NCBI GenBank assembly: GCA_947488655.1 | Contig: CANKZZ010000005.1 | Span: forward strand, 248,001-312,000 | From: an uncultured Psychroserpens sp. | GTDB lineage: Bacteria > Bacteroidota > Bacteroidia > Flavobacteriales > Flavobacteriaceae | Direction of reading: 5' to 3' | DNA length: 64,000 bases | Shown here: positions 18,349-27,440 of the stretch, piece after piece | How the letters are laid out: each line of letters begins with the position of its first letter | How positions within the stretch are numbered: position 1 is the stretch's first letter | Translations under genes and position numbers: made by a program | The notes under the pieces: model-generated | Told to the model about the DNA's origin: nothing | Database searches by the model: none | Seen by the model: the letters and a program-made list of their open reading frames with translations, nothing else

Positions 18349-19459
18349 ATGATAACAACAGATCAAATTAAAGATCTTAATACACGCCTTGATAAACTTA
18401 GGCACTACCTTTGACATTGATGCCAAATTAATAGAAATTTCTAACGAAGAGGAACAAACTTTTGATCCTAACTTTTGGAACGATTCTAAGCAAGCAGAAT
18501 CTATAATGAAATCTATTAGAACCAAAAAAGCATGGGTTCAAGATTATGACACTTCTAAGACACTTATTGAAGATTTAGAAGTTATTTATGAGTTTTTTAA
18601 AGAAGACGAGGCTCCTGCCGAAAATGTACAAGATCGATACGATAAAGCATTAACTCTTATTGAAAAATTAGAATTTAAAAACATGTTATCTGAAGAAGGT
18701 GATGCCCTAAGTGCTGTACTTCAAATAACTGCTGGTGCTGGAGGTACAGAGTCTTGTGATTGGGCTAGCATGCTTATGCGCATGTATTTAATGTATGCCG
18801 AAAAGAGCGGTTTCAAAGTAAAAGAACTTAACTACCAAGGAGGTGATGTTGCAGGAATTAAAACGGTAACATTAGAAATTGAAGGCGATTATGCCTTTGG
18901 TTGGCTTAAAGGAGAAAATGGAGTACATCGATTAGTAAGAATTTCGCCATTTGATAGTAACGCCAAACGTCATACTAGTTTTGCATCTGTTTACGTTTAT
19001 CCACTGGTAGATGATACTATAGAAATTGATATTAATCCTGCAGACATAGAAATTACCACTGCAAGATCAAGTGGTGCTGGTGGTCAAAATGTTAATAAAG
19101 TAGAAACTAAAGTTCAATTAACCCATAAACCATCTGGTATTCAAATTTCTTGTTCAGAAACACGCTCACAACACGATAACAGGTCTCGTGCTATGCAAAT
19201 GCTTAAGTCTCAACTTTATGAGATAGAGCTACAAAAACAATTAGCACAACGTGATGATATTGAAGCTGGTAAAATGAAAATTGAATGGGGAAGTCAAATT
19301 AGAAATTACGTAATGCACCCATACAAACTAGTAAAAGATGTAAGATCAGGACATGAAACAGGTAATGTAGATGCTGTTATGGATGGAGATATAGAACCAT
19401 TTTTAAAAGCCTATTTAATGATGATGGGGCAAAAAGAAGAAAACCCTAACGAATTATAA
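18349..19459 (+). CDS. prfB: Peptide chain release factor 2, with programmed +1 frameshift
   Basis: RF2 recognises UGA and UAA stop codons and releases the peptide. Translation starts at ATG 18349, reads 21 codons ([21 protein letters not shown]), meets an in-frame TGA at 18412, and must shift +1 to continue through the main frame, giving 369 residues. The first ATG of the main frame (18389) is a false start. The SPF stop-recognition tripeptide (about residues 199-201) and the catalytic GGQ in [14 protein letters not shown] (244-246) are both present. The frameshift provides autoregulation by RF2 level, a well-known mechanism. An arsC-like gene follows 50 bases downstream. Confidence 0.95.
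18400..18414 (+). promoter_or_regulatory. prfB recoding site
   Basis: The site reads AGG CAC TAC CTT TGA, followed by C. CTT TGA C is the classic RF2 slippery heptamer. The AGG six bases before CTT is a shortened form of the internal Shine-Dalgarno stimulator known from E. coli. Confidence 0.9.
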
Positions 19460-19509
19460 AACAGGTATTAATCTGCTCTTTTTTAATCTTATAAAACCAA
19501 TAAATTACA

Positions 19510-19851
19510 ATGATTAAAATATTTCATAACCCAAGATGCTCAAAATCTAGAGAAGGATTAGCTGTTTTAGAAAATTCTGGCAAAGATTTTGAAGTCATTA
19601 AATATCTGGATGATAAAATTTCTGAAGATGAATTAAAAAATATAATATCGCTTTTAGAAATAGAGCCTATTGATTTGGTTAGAAAAACTGAAGCAATATG
19701 GAAATCTGATTATAAAAATAAAACGTTATCAGATGCTCAAATTATTAGCGCAATGGTTACACATCCTAAATTAATAGAACGACCAATCGTTTTAAATGGT
19801 AAAAAAGCTACTATTGGTCGTCCGTCTCAAAATATATTAGACATCATTTAA
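19510..19851 (+). CDS. arsC: ArsC/YffB-family arsenate reductase-like protein
   Basis: Thioredoxin-fold protein of 113 residues. The catalytic cysteine is Cys10 in HNPRCSKSR. Three arginines expected in glutaredoxin-coupled ArsC are present: in LVRKTEA (about 59), IERPIV (about 90) and GRPSQN (about 103). This pattern supports arsenate reduction with glutathione or glutaredoxin, although many flavobacterial members are housekeeping homologues away from any ars operon, as here. Only ten bases separate it from the next, secreted protein gene, so the two are probably cotranscribed. Cytoplasmic. Confidence 0.8.
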   Translation: MIKIFHNPRCSKSREGLAVLENSGKDFEVIKYLDDKISEDELKNIISLLEIEPIDLVRKTEAIWKSDYKNKTLSDAQIISAMVTHPKLIERPIVLNGKKATIGRPSQNILDII

Positions 19852-19861
19852 TAAAAACAAA

Positions 19862-20287
19862 ATGAAAACATTATTTATCACAATTTTTTGCTCTGTGCTA
19901 TTTATTAATAGTGGCTTCTCTCAATCTATTGAAGAAAAGCAACGTATTAAGTATGAGGCAGAGATGGAGAAGAAAAAGAGAGAATATATAAATGATTTTA
20001 TTGAAACATTAAAAGTTGATGATTTTCAAAAAGAAATCATTATCCAGCATATGGAATCCTATTTTGAAGAGTTTAAAAAAATTAATATGCTTGGCTTAAG
20101 GGACTTTGAAAGAAAAACTTACATTCAAAATTTAGATGATACGCATTTTAAAGATTTGAAAGCCATGATTACTGATGATCAAATGTCTAAAATTATGGAT
20201 GCTCTTAAAGGTAAATGGGATCATGGTGAAGTAAAAAAGAAAAAAAAGAAAGCAAAAAAAGATCGCAAAAAGAAGAACAAATCTTAG
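19862..20287 (+). CDS. Small secreted protein with Lys-rich tail
   Basis: I do not recognise a named family. The 141-residue protein has a Sec signal peptide (about residues 1-20, ending FSQS). A helical, charged body follows (KQRIKYEAEMEKKKREY and further), then a strongly basic C-terminal stretch of Lys and Arg over the last 20 residues. The periplasm is the likely location. Helical repeats with Met and acidic residues (FEEFKKINMLGL, LKAMITDDQMSKIMDALKG) resemble Spy/periplasmic-chaperone-like helices only loosely. It follows arsC after ten bases. A gene-free stretch of 149 bases lies downstream before the receptor gene. Confidence 0.7.
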   Translation: MKTLFITIFCSVLFINSGFSQSIEEKQRIKYEAEMEKKKREYINDFIETLKVDDFQKEIIIQHMESYFEEFKKINMLGLRDFERKTYIQNLDDTHFKDLKAMITDDQMSKIMDALKGKWDHGEVKKKKKKAKKDRKKKNKS

Positions 20288-20397
20288 ATCTGTCAATTAT
20301 ACAGAGGGTTAAATGAGTTTAAGTTTTTTATATTTTTTTTAACACACGTTACGTTTTTGTTTAACAAAACATTAACCGTGCTTACGCTTAGTAATTT

Positions 20398-20405
20398 TAA
20401 ATTTG
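20398..20405 (+). promoter_or_regulatory. Putative -7 element of the outer-membrane receptor gene
   Basis: TAAATTTG fits TAnnTTTG and lies 31 bases before the ATG of the receptor gene. At the -33 position a GTG replaces TTG, so the match is incomplete. Confidence 0.4.
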
Positions 20406-20436
20406 TGAGCTAAACACAAATAATAAGCACTTAATA

Positions 20437-22869
20437 ATGTTAAAAAAAACTACTTATTTACTACTGTTATCTTTTCTATATTGTGCATTTAGTTTTGCAC
20501 AAGATGCAATTACAGTATCTGGTACTGTATTAGATGCAGATGGAAACTATCCCTTAGAATATGCTACAATCTCGCTTTTTAGTAAAGAACAAAATAAAAC
20601 TGTTACTGGAGGTATTACAGATATTAAAGGAGAATTTAAAATAGAGGTAGCTCCTGGAGTGTATGATATTAAGGTAGAATATCTATCATATAAGACAAAA
20701 ACTTACGAGAATAAATCACTACTTCAAGATATTAATTTAGGAACAGTATCCCTTAATCTTAACTTAGAGGCTTTAGACGCAGTAGAAGTTATTGCAGAAA
20801 AAACTACGGTAGAAATAAAATTAGATAAAAAAATCTATAATGTAGGTAGAGATTTAACAGTAAGAGGTGGTACTGTGAGTGATGTTTTAGATAATGTGCC
20901 ATCTGTCTCTGTAGATGTAGAGGGTAATGTCGCATTACGTGGAAACGAGAATGTAACTATACTTATTAATGGAAAGCCATCTGGTCTTGTAGGACTAAAT
21001 TCTACAGACGCCTTGAGACAGTTACCTGCAGAATCGATAGAACGTGTAGAAGTAATTACCTCACCTTCTGCTAGATATGATGCCGAAGGTACAGCAGGAA
21101 TTTTAAACATTATTTTACGTCGTAGCAAATTACAAGGTCTTAATGGAGCGGTAACTTTAAACGCTGGAGATCCAACGCAATTAGGTGCATCTGGAAATAT
21201 CAATTATAGAACAGGTGATTTCAACTTTTTTAACACATCTGGTTATCGTTATAGAGAATCTCCTGGAAATGCAACTACAGATACAGAGTATTTTAATGGA
21301 GATGATCCAAGTACCTTTTTTAAAGAATCTAGAGTTTTTGATAGAAAAAGTGAAGGGTTAAACACCAATTTTGGTGTAGAGTGGTATATTAATGAAACAA
21401 CCTCTGTGGTTGCCTCTTTTGTATATAGAGACAGTGATCAGGAAAATGACAACTCCAATATTATTCAAGAATTTGATAGTAATAGAAATCTTGTTAATCA
21501 ATCTATTCGTTTAGATCCAGAAGAAGAAACTGATGCAACAAGACAATATGCTATAAATTATGATAAACAATTTGGTGGCAATATTGAGCATCGATTAACT
21601 ATGGATTTTCAATATGAAGATAACGGTGAAGAAGAGAAATCTATCATTGCACAAGATGGTGATGCTGCCGAGCGTGTAAGAACATTAGAAAATCAAAGCG
21701 AAGTTCTATTACAATTAGATTATGTGAGACCAATAGGTGAAAAAAGTAATTTTGAATTTGGATTTAGAGGAGATTATGAAGAAACCAACACAGACTATAC
21801 ATTAGAATTTAATCAAAATGGAGATTTTATTCTAGATCAGGATGTGAGTAACAATCTTATTTTTCGTCAATATGTAAATGCACTTTACACACAATTTGGT
21901 AGTAAAGTAAAAGACAAATTTTCGTATTTACTTGGTTTACGTATGGAGGATTCTCGTGTTACCATTAACCAGATTACAAGTAATGATTTTCAACGTAAAA
22001 CCTACACAGGATTATTTCCAACAGTTAATTTAGGTTATGAAATTTCTGAAAAGCAGAGTATTACATTAGGCTATAACCGTAGAATTAGACGTCCGCGTTC
22101 TCGTTATATCAATCCGTTTCCATCAAGAAGTAGTGCGACTAATATTTTTCAAGGAAACCCAGATATAGATCCAAGTTATTCTAACAGTTTTGATTTTGGT
22201 TATTTAAATCGCTTCGGAAAAATGACTCTTAACTCTTCTATCTACTATCAACGCGCTACAGATGTATTTACATTTGTATCTCTAGATACAGGTCAAACAA
22301 CAATTGTTGGTGGTACCGAAGTACCAATTATACAAAGAACACCAATTAACTTGGCTACCAATGACCGTTATGGATTTGAATTTACTCTTACCTACAGACC
22401 GTCAAAAAAATGGAATCTAAATGGTAATATTAACTTATTTAAATCTGTAACAGAAGGTATTTATGAGGGAACAGATTTTGGTGCAGATAACTTTAGTTGG
22501 TTTGCAAGAATAAATAATAAATATACATTACCAGGAAATATAGACTGGCAAACTCGTATTTTTTACCGTGGACCTAGTGAAGATGCTCAAAACAAAAGTG
22601 AAGGTATATTCTCTACAGACTTAGCATTTAGCAAAGATTTATGGAATGATAGAGCCTCTTTAGCAGTTAATGTACAGGATGTGTTTAATTCTAGAAAACG
22701 TCGCTCTATAGCAACAACTGATACTTTTATTAATGAAAGTGAATTTCAATGGAGACAACGTAGTTTTAATGTAACATTTACGTATAGATTTAATCAACAG
22801 AAGAAACGTCAACGAGATGGTGGTGGAGACTCTGGAGGTGGTGGAGATGATTTTGACTTTGAAGGTTAA
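20437..22869 (+). CDS. TonB-dependent receptor-like outer membrane protein (OMP_b-brl family)
   Basis: Outer-membrane receptor of 810 residues. It has a signal peptide (residues 1-21, ending FAQ), then a carboxypeptidase-regulatory-like domain (about 26-110, SGTVLDADGNYPLEYATISL). A plug-like region follows (about 130-230) with NVPSVSVDVEGNVALRGNEN and PSARYDAEGTAGILNIIL. The rest is a long beta-barrel ending in aromatic strands, and the C-terminus is a Gly/Asp-rich tail (RDGGGDSGGGGDDFDFEG). This order matches the CarboxypepD_reg-like/OMP_b-brl group, which usually lacks a SusD partner, as here. The ligand is unknown. It is monocistronic, ending in two hairpins. Confidence 0.88.
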   Translation: MLKKTTYLLLLSFLYCAFSFAQDAITVSGTVLDADGNYPLEYATISLFSKEQNKTVTGGITDIKGEFKIEVAPGVYDIKVEYLSYKTKTYENKSLLQDINLGTVSLNLNLEALDAVEVIAEKTTVEIKLDKKIYNVGRDLTVRGGTVSDVLDNVPSVSVDVEGNVALRGNENVTILINGKPSGLVGLNSTDALRQLPAESIERVEVITSPSARYDAEGTAGILNIILRRSKLQGLNGAVTLNAGDPTQLGASGNINYRTGDFNFFNTSGYRYRESPGNATTDTEYFNGDDPSTFFKESRVFDRKSEGLNTNFGVEWYINETTSVVASFVYRDSDQENDNSNIIQEFDSNRNLVNQSIRLDPEEETDATRQYAINYDKQFGGNIEHRLTMDFQYEDNGEEEKSIIAQDGDAAERVRTLENQSEVLLQLDYVRPIGEKSNFEFGFRGDYEETNTDYTLEFNQNGDFILDQDVSNNLIFRQYVNALYTQFGSKVKDKFSYLLGLRMEDSRVTINQITSNDFQRKTYTGLFPTVNLGYEISEKQSITLGYNRRIRRPRSRYINPFPSRSSATNIFQGNPDIDPSYSNSFDFGYLNRFGKMTLNSSIYYQRATDVFTFVSLDTGQTTIVGGTEVPIIQRTPINLATNDRYGFEFTLTYRPSKKWNLNGNINLFKSVTEGIYEGTDFGADNFSWFARINNKYTLPGNIDWQTRIFYRGPSEDAQNKSEGIFSTDLAFSKDLWNDRASLAVNVQDVFNSRKRRSIATTDTFINESEFQWRQRSFNVTFTYRFNQQKKRQRDGGGDSGGGGDDFDFEG

Positions 22870-22878
22870 TCTAAACCT

Positions 22879-22916
22879 ATTAATTCAAATATTGAGCAAT
22901 CAATATTTGAATTAAT
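22879..22916. repeat. Perfect 17-bp stem-loop with GCAA tetraloop
   Basis: Bases 22879-22895 are exactly complementary to 22900-22916, closing a GCAA loop (GNRA type). The stem is AT-rich and has no T tract, so it is not a standard terminator. It lies in the 3' untranslated region of the receptor gene, ahead of the real terminator. Confidence 0.8.
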
Positions 22917-22940
22917 TGTATCACTAATATAAAATTGAAT

Positions 22941-22973
22941 AAAAAAAGGAAACCAAATTGGTTTCCTTTTTTT
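22941..22973. terminator. Bidirectional rho-independent terminator
   Basis: The stem AAAAAAAGGAAACC / GGTTTCCTTTTTTT has a five-base loop and a T run on both strands. It lies between the convergent receptor gene and the small membrane protein gene. Confidence 0.9.
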
Positions 22974-22994
22974 TATCTGTTAAACTTAAACGTT

Positions 22995-23180
22995 TTATGC
23001 TCTTGTACCAGCTTCACGTTTAGCTTTCTTTTCTTCTTTAATTTCGTTTAGACGCTCAATTAGAGATCCGCCAATCCAATAAGGAATTACGAAGGTGATT
23101 AAAAAAATCATTAACCAAAAACCTATAGTTAAAATGGTTAAAAATGCTAAAAATCCTAAATATTGATCAAAATCAAACAT
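22995..23180 (-). CDS. Small membrane protein, 61 residues
   Basis: Unnamed flavobacterial-type small protein. From MFDFDQYLGFLAF it has one long or two short hydrophobic segments (about residues 8-38), then a charged cytoplasmic tail (ERLNEIKEEKKAKREAGTRA). A longer frame begins at 23231, but a good promoter (TTG-N20-TATCTTTG) lies inside that extension, so the start at 23180 is preferred. Function is unknown. It ends at the bidirectional terminator shared with the receptor gene. Confidence 0.65.
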   Translation of the reverse strand: MFDFDQYLGFLAFLTILTIGFWLMIFLITFVIPYWIGGSLIERLNEIKEEKKAKREAGTRA

Positions 23181-23200
23181 GTTCTTATTTTTTGTTAACG

Positions 23201-23231
23201 CAAAGATATAATAAAGGGATTTGTTTTGCAA
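23201..23231 (-). promoter_or_regulatory. Bacteroidota-type promoter of the 61-residue protein
   Basis: The minus strand reads TTG (23231-23229), a 20-base spacer, then TATCTTTG (23208-23201). Both elements match consensus with correct spacing. The predicted transcript starts near 23194, which rules out the upstream start codon at 23231. Confidence 0.6.
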
Positions 23232-23318
23232 TAGTAAATATAAGAATTATTAACACGTTGTTAAGATTATATAGACACTGGTTTGTAATAGTAAAACTTA
23301 GTCTGAATTATAATGCAT

Positions 23319-23592
23319 TTATAGTAACCATTTTTCATTTTTTGGAAACTCTTGGTTATCACTCAATCCTACTCATTCTAAAAGAGGTAGACCCATAAAC
23401 CTACCACTCGTAAAATTATCTATAAACCAAGTTGATGCATTTTATATAACCTTATGGTTGCAATACTATTTTTGGTGGCAATTATCCTGGTAAAAACGTT
23501 TCGTCTTCTAATTCTGTTTCAATTATTTTAATTCCAATATTATTAAGAAAATTAAGGATATCTTTTAGTCTTTTCGCTTCTGTAGTTATCAT
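23319..23592 (-). pseudogene. Decayed remnant of a flavobacterial conserved gene
   Basis: An ATG at 23592 opens 36 codons (MITTEAKRLKDILNFLNNIG..., ending TELEDETFLPG) before a TAA at 23482. This resembles the N-terminus of a conserved flavobacterial protein that I recall continuing LPG-[I/L]-x...-YPGDLLHEAGH, though the name escapes me. Further along the same strand, 23402-23319 reads RFMGLPLLE, a TGA, then VGLSDNQEFPKNEKWLL and a stop, which looks like the C-terminus of such a protein. The central part, including any HEAGH motif, is missing. I read this as a gene with an internal deletion and a nonsense mutation. The rest of the gap before fumC holds only a promoter-like site. Confidence 0.4.
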
Positions 23593-23814
23593 ACTATTAA
23601 AACATTAATCGATTAACATTTATTTAAAGTAAGAGTTTCTTTTATGGCGCATATCTCACTCTATATTTCGAAAAATAAGTTTTTAATATTAGAAATTTAT
23701 GTGTAGAAACACCTAAATTATAATCTATAGTCTTGTTTTGGCACGAAATTAAAAAGGTTCCAATTTCCGAAGTAATAAACAAAAAAATCACTCTTAAAAA
23801 ACAATCAAAAAGCA

Positions 23815-23822
23815 TAACTTTG
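23815..23822 (+). promoter_or_regulatory. Putative -7 element of fumC
   Basis: TAACTTTG matches TAnnTTTG and lies 26 bases before the fumC ATG. A -33 TTG is not evident. Confidence 0.45.
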
Positions 23823-23848
23823 TAACACCTAAACAAACACAAGCAATT

Positions 23849-25246
23849 ATGGAATATAGAATTGAAAAAGATACAATGGGTAATGTTAATGTACCTGCAG
23901 ATAAACTTTGGGGAGCACAAACCGAGCGTTCTCGTAACAACTTTAAAATTGGTGCTGCTGCATCTATGCCCTTAGAAATTGTTTATGGCTTTGCTTACTT
24001 AAAAAAAGCAGCTGCTTACACAAATTGTGAATTAGGTGTATTGGCTAGCGAGAAACGAGATTTAATTGCGCAGGTTTGTGATGAAATTTTAGATGGCAAA
24101 CATGATGATCAATTTCCTTTAGTTATATGGCAAACTGGTTCTGGAACACAAAGTAATATGAACGTTAATGAGGTTATTGCTAATAGAGCTCACCAAATTG
24201 CAGGAAACGTAATTGGTGAAGGTGAGAAAACTATACAGCCTAATGATGATGTGAATAAATCACAATCGTCTAATGATACATTTCCTACTGGGATGCATAT
24301 TGCTATTTATAAAAAGGTTGTAGAAACAACGACATCTGGAGTTATACAATTAAGAAATACATTACATGAAAAATCAATTGCATTTAAAGATGTAGTAAAA
24401 ATTGGTCGCACGCATTTAATGGATGCTACGCCTTTAACTTTAGGTCAAGAATTTTCTGGTTATGTATCTCAATTAGATCATGGTTTAAAGGCTTTAGAAA
24501 ATACATTACCACATTTGAGCGAATTGGCTCTTGGTGGAACTGCTGTTGGTACTGGTTTAAATACACCTGATGGGTACAGTGAATTGGTTGCAGATTATAT
24601 TGCTAAATTTACAGACTTACCATTTATTACTGCCGAAAATAAATTTGAAGCACTCGCAGCTCATGATGCATTAGTTGAAACGCATGGTGCTTTAAAACAA
24701 TTAGCGGTTTCATTAAATAAAATTGCAAATGATATTAGAATGATGGCCTCTGGTCCTAGAAGTGGTATTGGTGAAATTATCATACCTGCTAATGAGCCTG
24801 GAAGTTCTATTATGCCTGGGAAAGTAAACCCTACACAATGTGAAGCATTAACTATGGTTTGTGCGCAAGTTATGGGTAATGATGTCGCTGTTACCGTTGG
24901 TGGCACGCAAGGTCATTATGAGCTTAACGTGTTTAAACCTATGATGGCTGCAAATGTATTGCAAAGTGCTCAACTCATTGGAGATGCCTGTGTTAGTTTT
25001 GAAGCGCATTGCGCTGCTGGTATAGAACCAAATCATGAAGTTATTAAACAACTACTCAATAACTCTTTAATGTTGGTAACTGCTTTAAATACCAAAATTG
25101 GTTATTATAAAGCTGCGGAAATAGCAAATACTGCTCATAAAAATGGAACTACCCTTAAAGAGGAAGCTATAAACCTTGGTTATGTTACTGCTGAAGATTA
25201 TGATGAATGGGTAAAACCTGAAAATATGGTAGGCACATTAAAGTAA
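23849..25246 (+). CDS. fumC: Class II fumarate hydratase
   Basis: Iron-independent fumarase that interconverts fumarate and malate in the TCA cycle; cytoplasmic homotetramer. It has 465 residues, the standard length. Conserved segments include the N-terminal [14 protein letters not shown], the [16 protein letters not shown] region, [16 protein letters not shown], and the fumarate lyase signature [15 protein letters not shown] near residue 315. The product is clear. The gene is monocistronic, with a promoter-like element before it and a strong terminator after it. Confidence 0.96.
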   Translation: MEYRIEKDTMGNVNVPADKLWGAQTERSRNNFKIGAAASMPLEIVYGFAYLKKAAAYTNCELGVLASEKRDLIAQVCDEILDGKHDDQFPLVIWQTGSGTQSNMNVNEVIANRAHQIAGNVIGEGEKTIQPNDDVNKSQSSNDTFPTGMHIAIYKKVVETTTSGVIQLRNTLHEKSIAFKDVVKIGRTHLMDATPLTLGQEFSGYVSQLDHGLKALENTLPHLSELALGGTAVGTGLNTPDGYSELVADYIAKFTDLPFITAENKFEALAAHDALVETHGALKQLAVSLNKIANDIRMMASGPRSGIGEIIIPANEPGSSIMPGKVNPTQCEALTMVCAQVMGNDVAVTVGGTQGHYELNVFKPMMAANVLQSAQLIGDACVSFEAHCAAGIEPNHEVIKQLLNNSLMLVTALNTKIGYYKAAEIANTAHKNGTTLKEEAINLGYVTAEDYDEWVKPENMVGTLK

Positions 25247-25270
25247 CGATTAAACGCATTTAAAATCGAT

Positions 25271-25294
25271 AAAACGCTGATTATTCAGCGTTTT
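25271..25294 (+). terminator. fumC terminator
   Basis: The perfect 10-bp stem AAAACGCTGA / TCAGCGTTTT with a four-base loop is followed by another T, 24 bases after the fumC stop codon. Confidence 0.85.
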
Positions 25295-25324
25295 TGCATA
25301 TATTAGCAACTTAAAATAAATACT

Positions 25325-27295
25325 ATGAAACAACAATTACTTAACTTATTTACATTAATTGGAGTATGTACAATGATGTATGCTCAAACAACTTTTGAAG
25401 CAAAAGTTACTATTGATCCCGATACAGGAGACAATCCTTATACAATGGCAACAGGACTTATTGATGACGATGAATTTTTGGACATTATTGTAGGTACAGA
25501 TGTTGATCACACCCTTATTTGGTATAAAAATAATGGTGATGGTACATTTATAAAACAATCACCAATACCTAACACCTTAATTAATATTGGAGGCATTAAG
25601 CTTGTTGATATTAATGGGAACGGTAATTTAGATATCGTCGCTGGTGGTTTTGGTAGCTACGCAGCTGCTACATATGGTGTTGGAAGTAAACTTGTTTGGT
25701 TTGCCAATGATGGCAGCGGAAATTTTGGTGGAGAACAACTTATTACAGACGCTTATAATGGTTTAAGTGGTTTATTTGTAGGTAACATTGATGGAGATAG
25801 TACTATTGATATTGCTGCTACGTCATCTGTCGATAATGAAATTATCTGGATTGCTAATCCAACTGGTGATGGTGTTTTTGATACTCCTACTCTTATAGAC
25901 AACACGTTAACAAGTCCAGGAGCAATTAATATGAAAGATATTGATGCAGATGGTGATTTAGATATTGTTACTGCTACTGCTGCCTATTCTGGTGCAGATG
26001 TAGTTGAAATCTATAGAAATAATTTAGCAATTGATGGGATAGTATCATTTACTAAAGATGCAACGTCTGTTGCAACAGGAAAAACTGGAATCTTTAATGC
26101 CACTTTTGAAGATTTAGATGGTGATACAGATTTAGATATTCTAGTAACTGAAGTATCATTTGGTTCTGGTCCTGTAGGAAATTTATATTGGTATGAAGAA
26201 GATGGACTTGGAGGTTATACTGAAACCATATTTACAACCTCTATTGTTAATCCTGCTGTTGCACAACATAAAGATTTAGATAACGATGGTTTAAACGATA
26301 TTATTTTAAGTAGCGGAACTTCTGGTGCTGGAGACGATATTGTATGGTTTAAAAATAATGGTGGTACTTATGGTAGTGAATTAACGATAGACGCAACTTC
26401 TAGTCAGGCGTTTGTTTATAACGTAGCAGACTATGATGTAGATGGAGATTTAGATATTGCCAGTAGTGCTTATAATCAAGATCAATTAAACTACTTTGAA
26501 AATTTAAAAGTTACCAAAACTAATGCGCTTGTATTAACAGGTGTTTATGATGGACCATTAGCTGGAGGAACTCCTAAAGGTGTAGAAATTTTTGTTTTAC
26601 AAGACATACCTGATTTAAGTATATTTGGTCTAGGAAGCGCAAATAATGGAGGTGGATCAGATGGTCAAGAATTTACCTTTCCTGCTGTTGCAGCAACTAC
26701 AGGACAATATATCTATGTATCTAGTGAGAGCGTTCAATTTGCAAACTTCTTTGGTCAACCTACAGATTACACAACTGGAGCTATGTCAATAAATGGAGAT
26801 GATGCAGTTGAATTATTCGAAAACGGAGTTGTTATTGATACTTATGGAGATATTAATACAAATGGAGATGGTGAAATTTGGGATTATACAGATGGTTGGG
26901 CTTATAGAGTTACAGCAACTGGACCAGATGGAGCTACATTTATTCCTTCAAATTGGACGTACAGTGGTCTTGATGAATTAGAAGGTGGTACAGATAATGC
27001 ATCTGCCTCTACTCCTTTCCCGATAGGAACTTATGAAGACACATTATCTTTAAATACATTAAACTCTTCAAGTTTTAGTATGTATCCAAATCCAAATAAC
27101 TCTGGTTTTATTACAATTTCGTCATCAAATACTGGTGCTGTTAACCTAGTAATATTTGATGCTATTGGAAAAGCGATTACTAACAAAGTTATAACTAATA
27201 ATAGAGTTGATATTTCTACGTTAAGCCCAGGTTTATATTATGTAAACTTAACACAAAACAATACAGTAACTACAAAGAAATTGATAGTTTACTAA
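25325..27295 (+). CDS. T9SS cargo protein with FG-GAP/VCBS-like repeats
   Basis: Extracellular or surface protein of 656 residues. It has a signal peptide (about 1-20, ending YAQ), then six or more FG-GAP/VCBS-like repeats with the motif D-I/V-DxDGDxDIV (for example DIDADGDLDIV), predicted to form a calcium-binding beta-propeller. A lamin-tail-like domain follows (about 400-545, TNALVLTGVYDGPLAGGTPK onward). The last 75 or so residues are a type A type IX secretion sorting domain with FSMYPNPNNSGFITI and a GLYYVNLTQ...KKLIVY ending. This implies export through the gliding-motility-linked T9SS. No enzymatic domain is visible. Monocistronic. Confidence 0.85.
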   Translation: MKQQLLNLFTLIGVCTMMYAQTTFEAKVTIDPDTGDNPYTMATGLIDDDEFLDIIVGTDVDHTLIWYKNNGDGTFIKQSPIPNTLINIGGIKLVDINGNGNLDIVAGGFGSYAAATYGVGSKLVWFANDGSGNFGGEQLITDAYNGLSGLFVGNIDGDSTIDIAATSSVDNEIIWIANPTGDGVFDTPTLIDNTLTSPGAINMKDIDADGDLDIVTATAAYSGADVVEIYRNNLAIDGIVSFTKDATSVATGKTGIFNATFEDLDGDTDLDILVTEVSFGSGPVGNLYWYEEDGLGGYTETIFTTSIVNPAVAQHKDLDNDGLNDIILSSGTSGAGDDIVWFKNNGGTYGSELTIDATSSQAFVYNVADYDVDGDLDIASSAYNQDQLNYFENLKVTKTNALVLTGVYDGPLAGGTPKGVEIFVLQDIPDLSIFGLGSANNGGGSDGQEFTFPAVAATTGQYIYVSSESVQFANFFGQPTDYTTGAMSINGDDAVELFENGVVIDTYGDINTNGDGEIWDYTDGWAYRVTATGPDGATFIPSNWTYSGLDELEGGTDNASASTPFPIGTYEDTLSLNTLNSSSFSMYPNPNNSGFITISSSNTGAVNLVIFDAIGKAITNKVITNNRVDISTLSPGLYYVNLTQNNTVTTKKLIVY

Positions 27296-27356
27296 TTAAA
27301 AACTCCAAGATTCTAAAAATATTAGAACGTATATTCTAGAATCATTAAAGTCATAT

Positions 27357-27385
27357 AAAAAGGTAGCAATTGTATATTGCTACCT
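27357..27385 (+). terminator. Terminator of the T9SS cargo gene
   Basis: The 10-bp stem AGGTAGCAAT / ATTGCTACCT with a five-base loop is preceded by A's and followed by a T run. A weak promoter (TTG-N19-TAATTTAG) for hutI overlaps its 3' arm. Confidence 0.85.
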
Positions 27386-27440
27386 TTTTATTTTTTACTA
27401 ATTTAGGCAGTCTCATAGCTAAGAATAAAAACAAACACTC

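Noticed and set aside
20835-21203. Minus-strand 122-codon frame opposite the receptor plug region
   Set aside because: Composition typical of antisense shadow; the plus-strand plug domain is clear.
23144-23398. Plus-strand 84-codon open frame
   Set aside because: Overlaps the small membrane gene and its promoter; the sequence looks non-coding and the minus strand carries the decayed gene.
23605-23616. TTAATCGATTAA palindrome upstream of the decayed gene
   Set aside because: A 12-bp AT-rich palindrome of this kind is expected by chance in such DNA and nothing else supports a binding site.
23642-23920. Minus-strand 92-codon frame across the fumC start
   Set aside because: Cys/Phe-rich translation without family match, antisense to fumC and its promoter.
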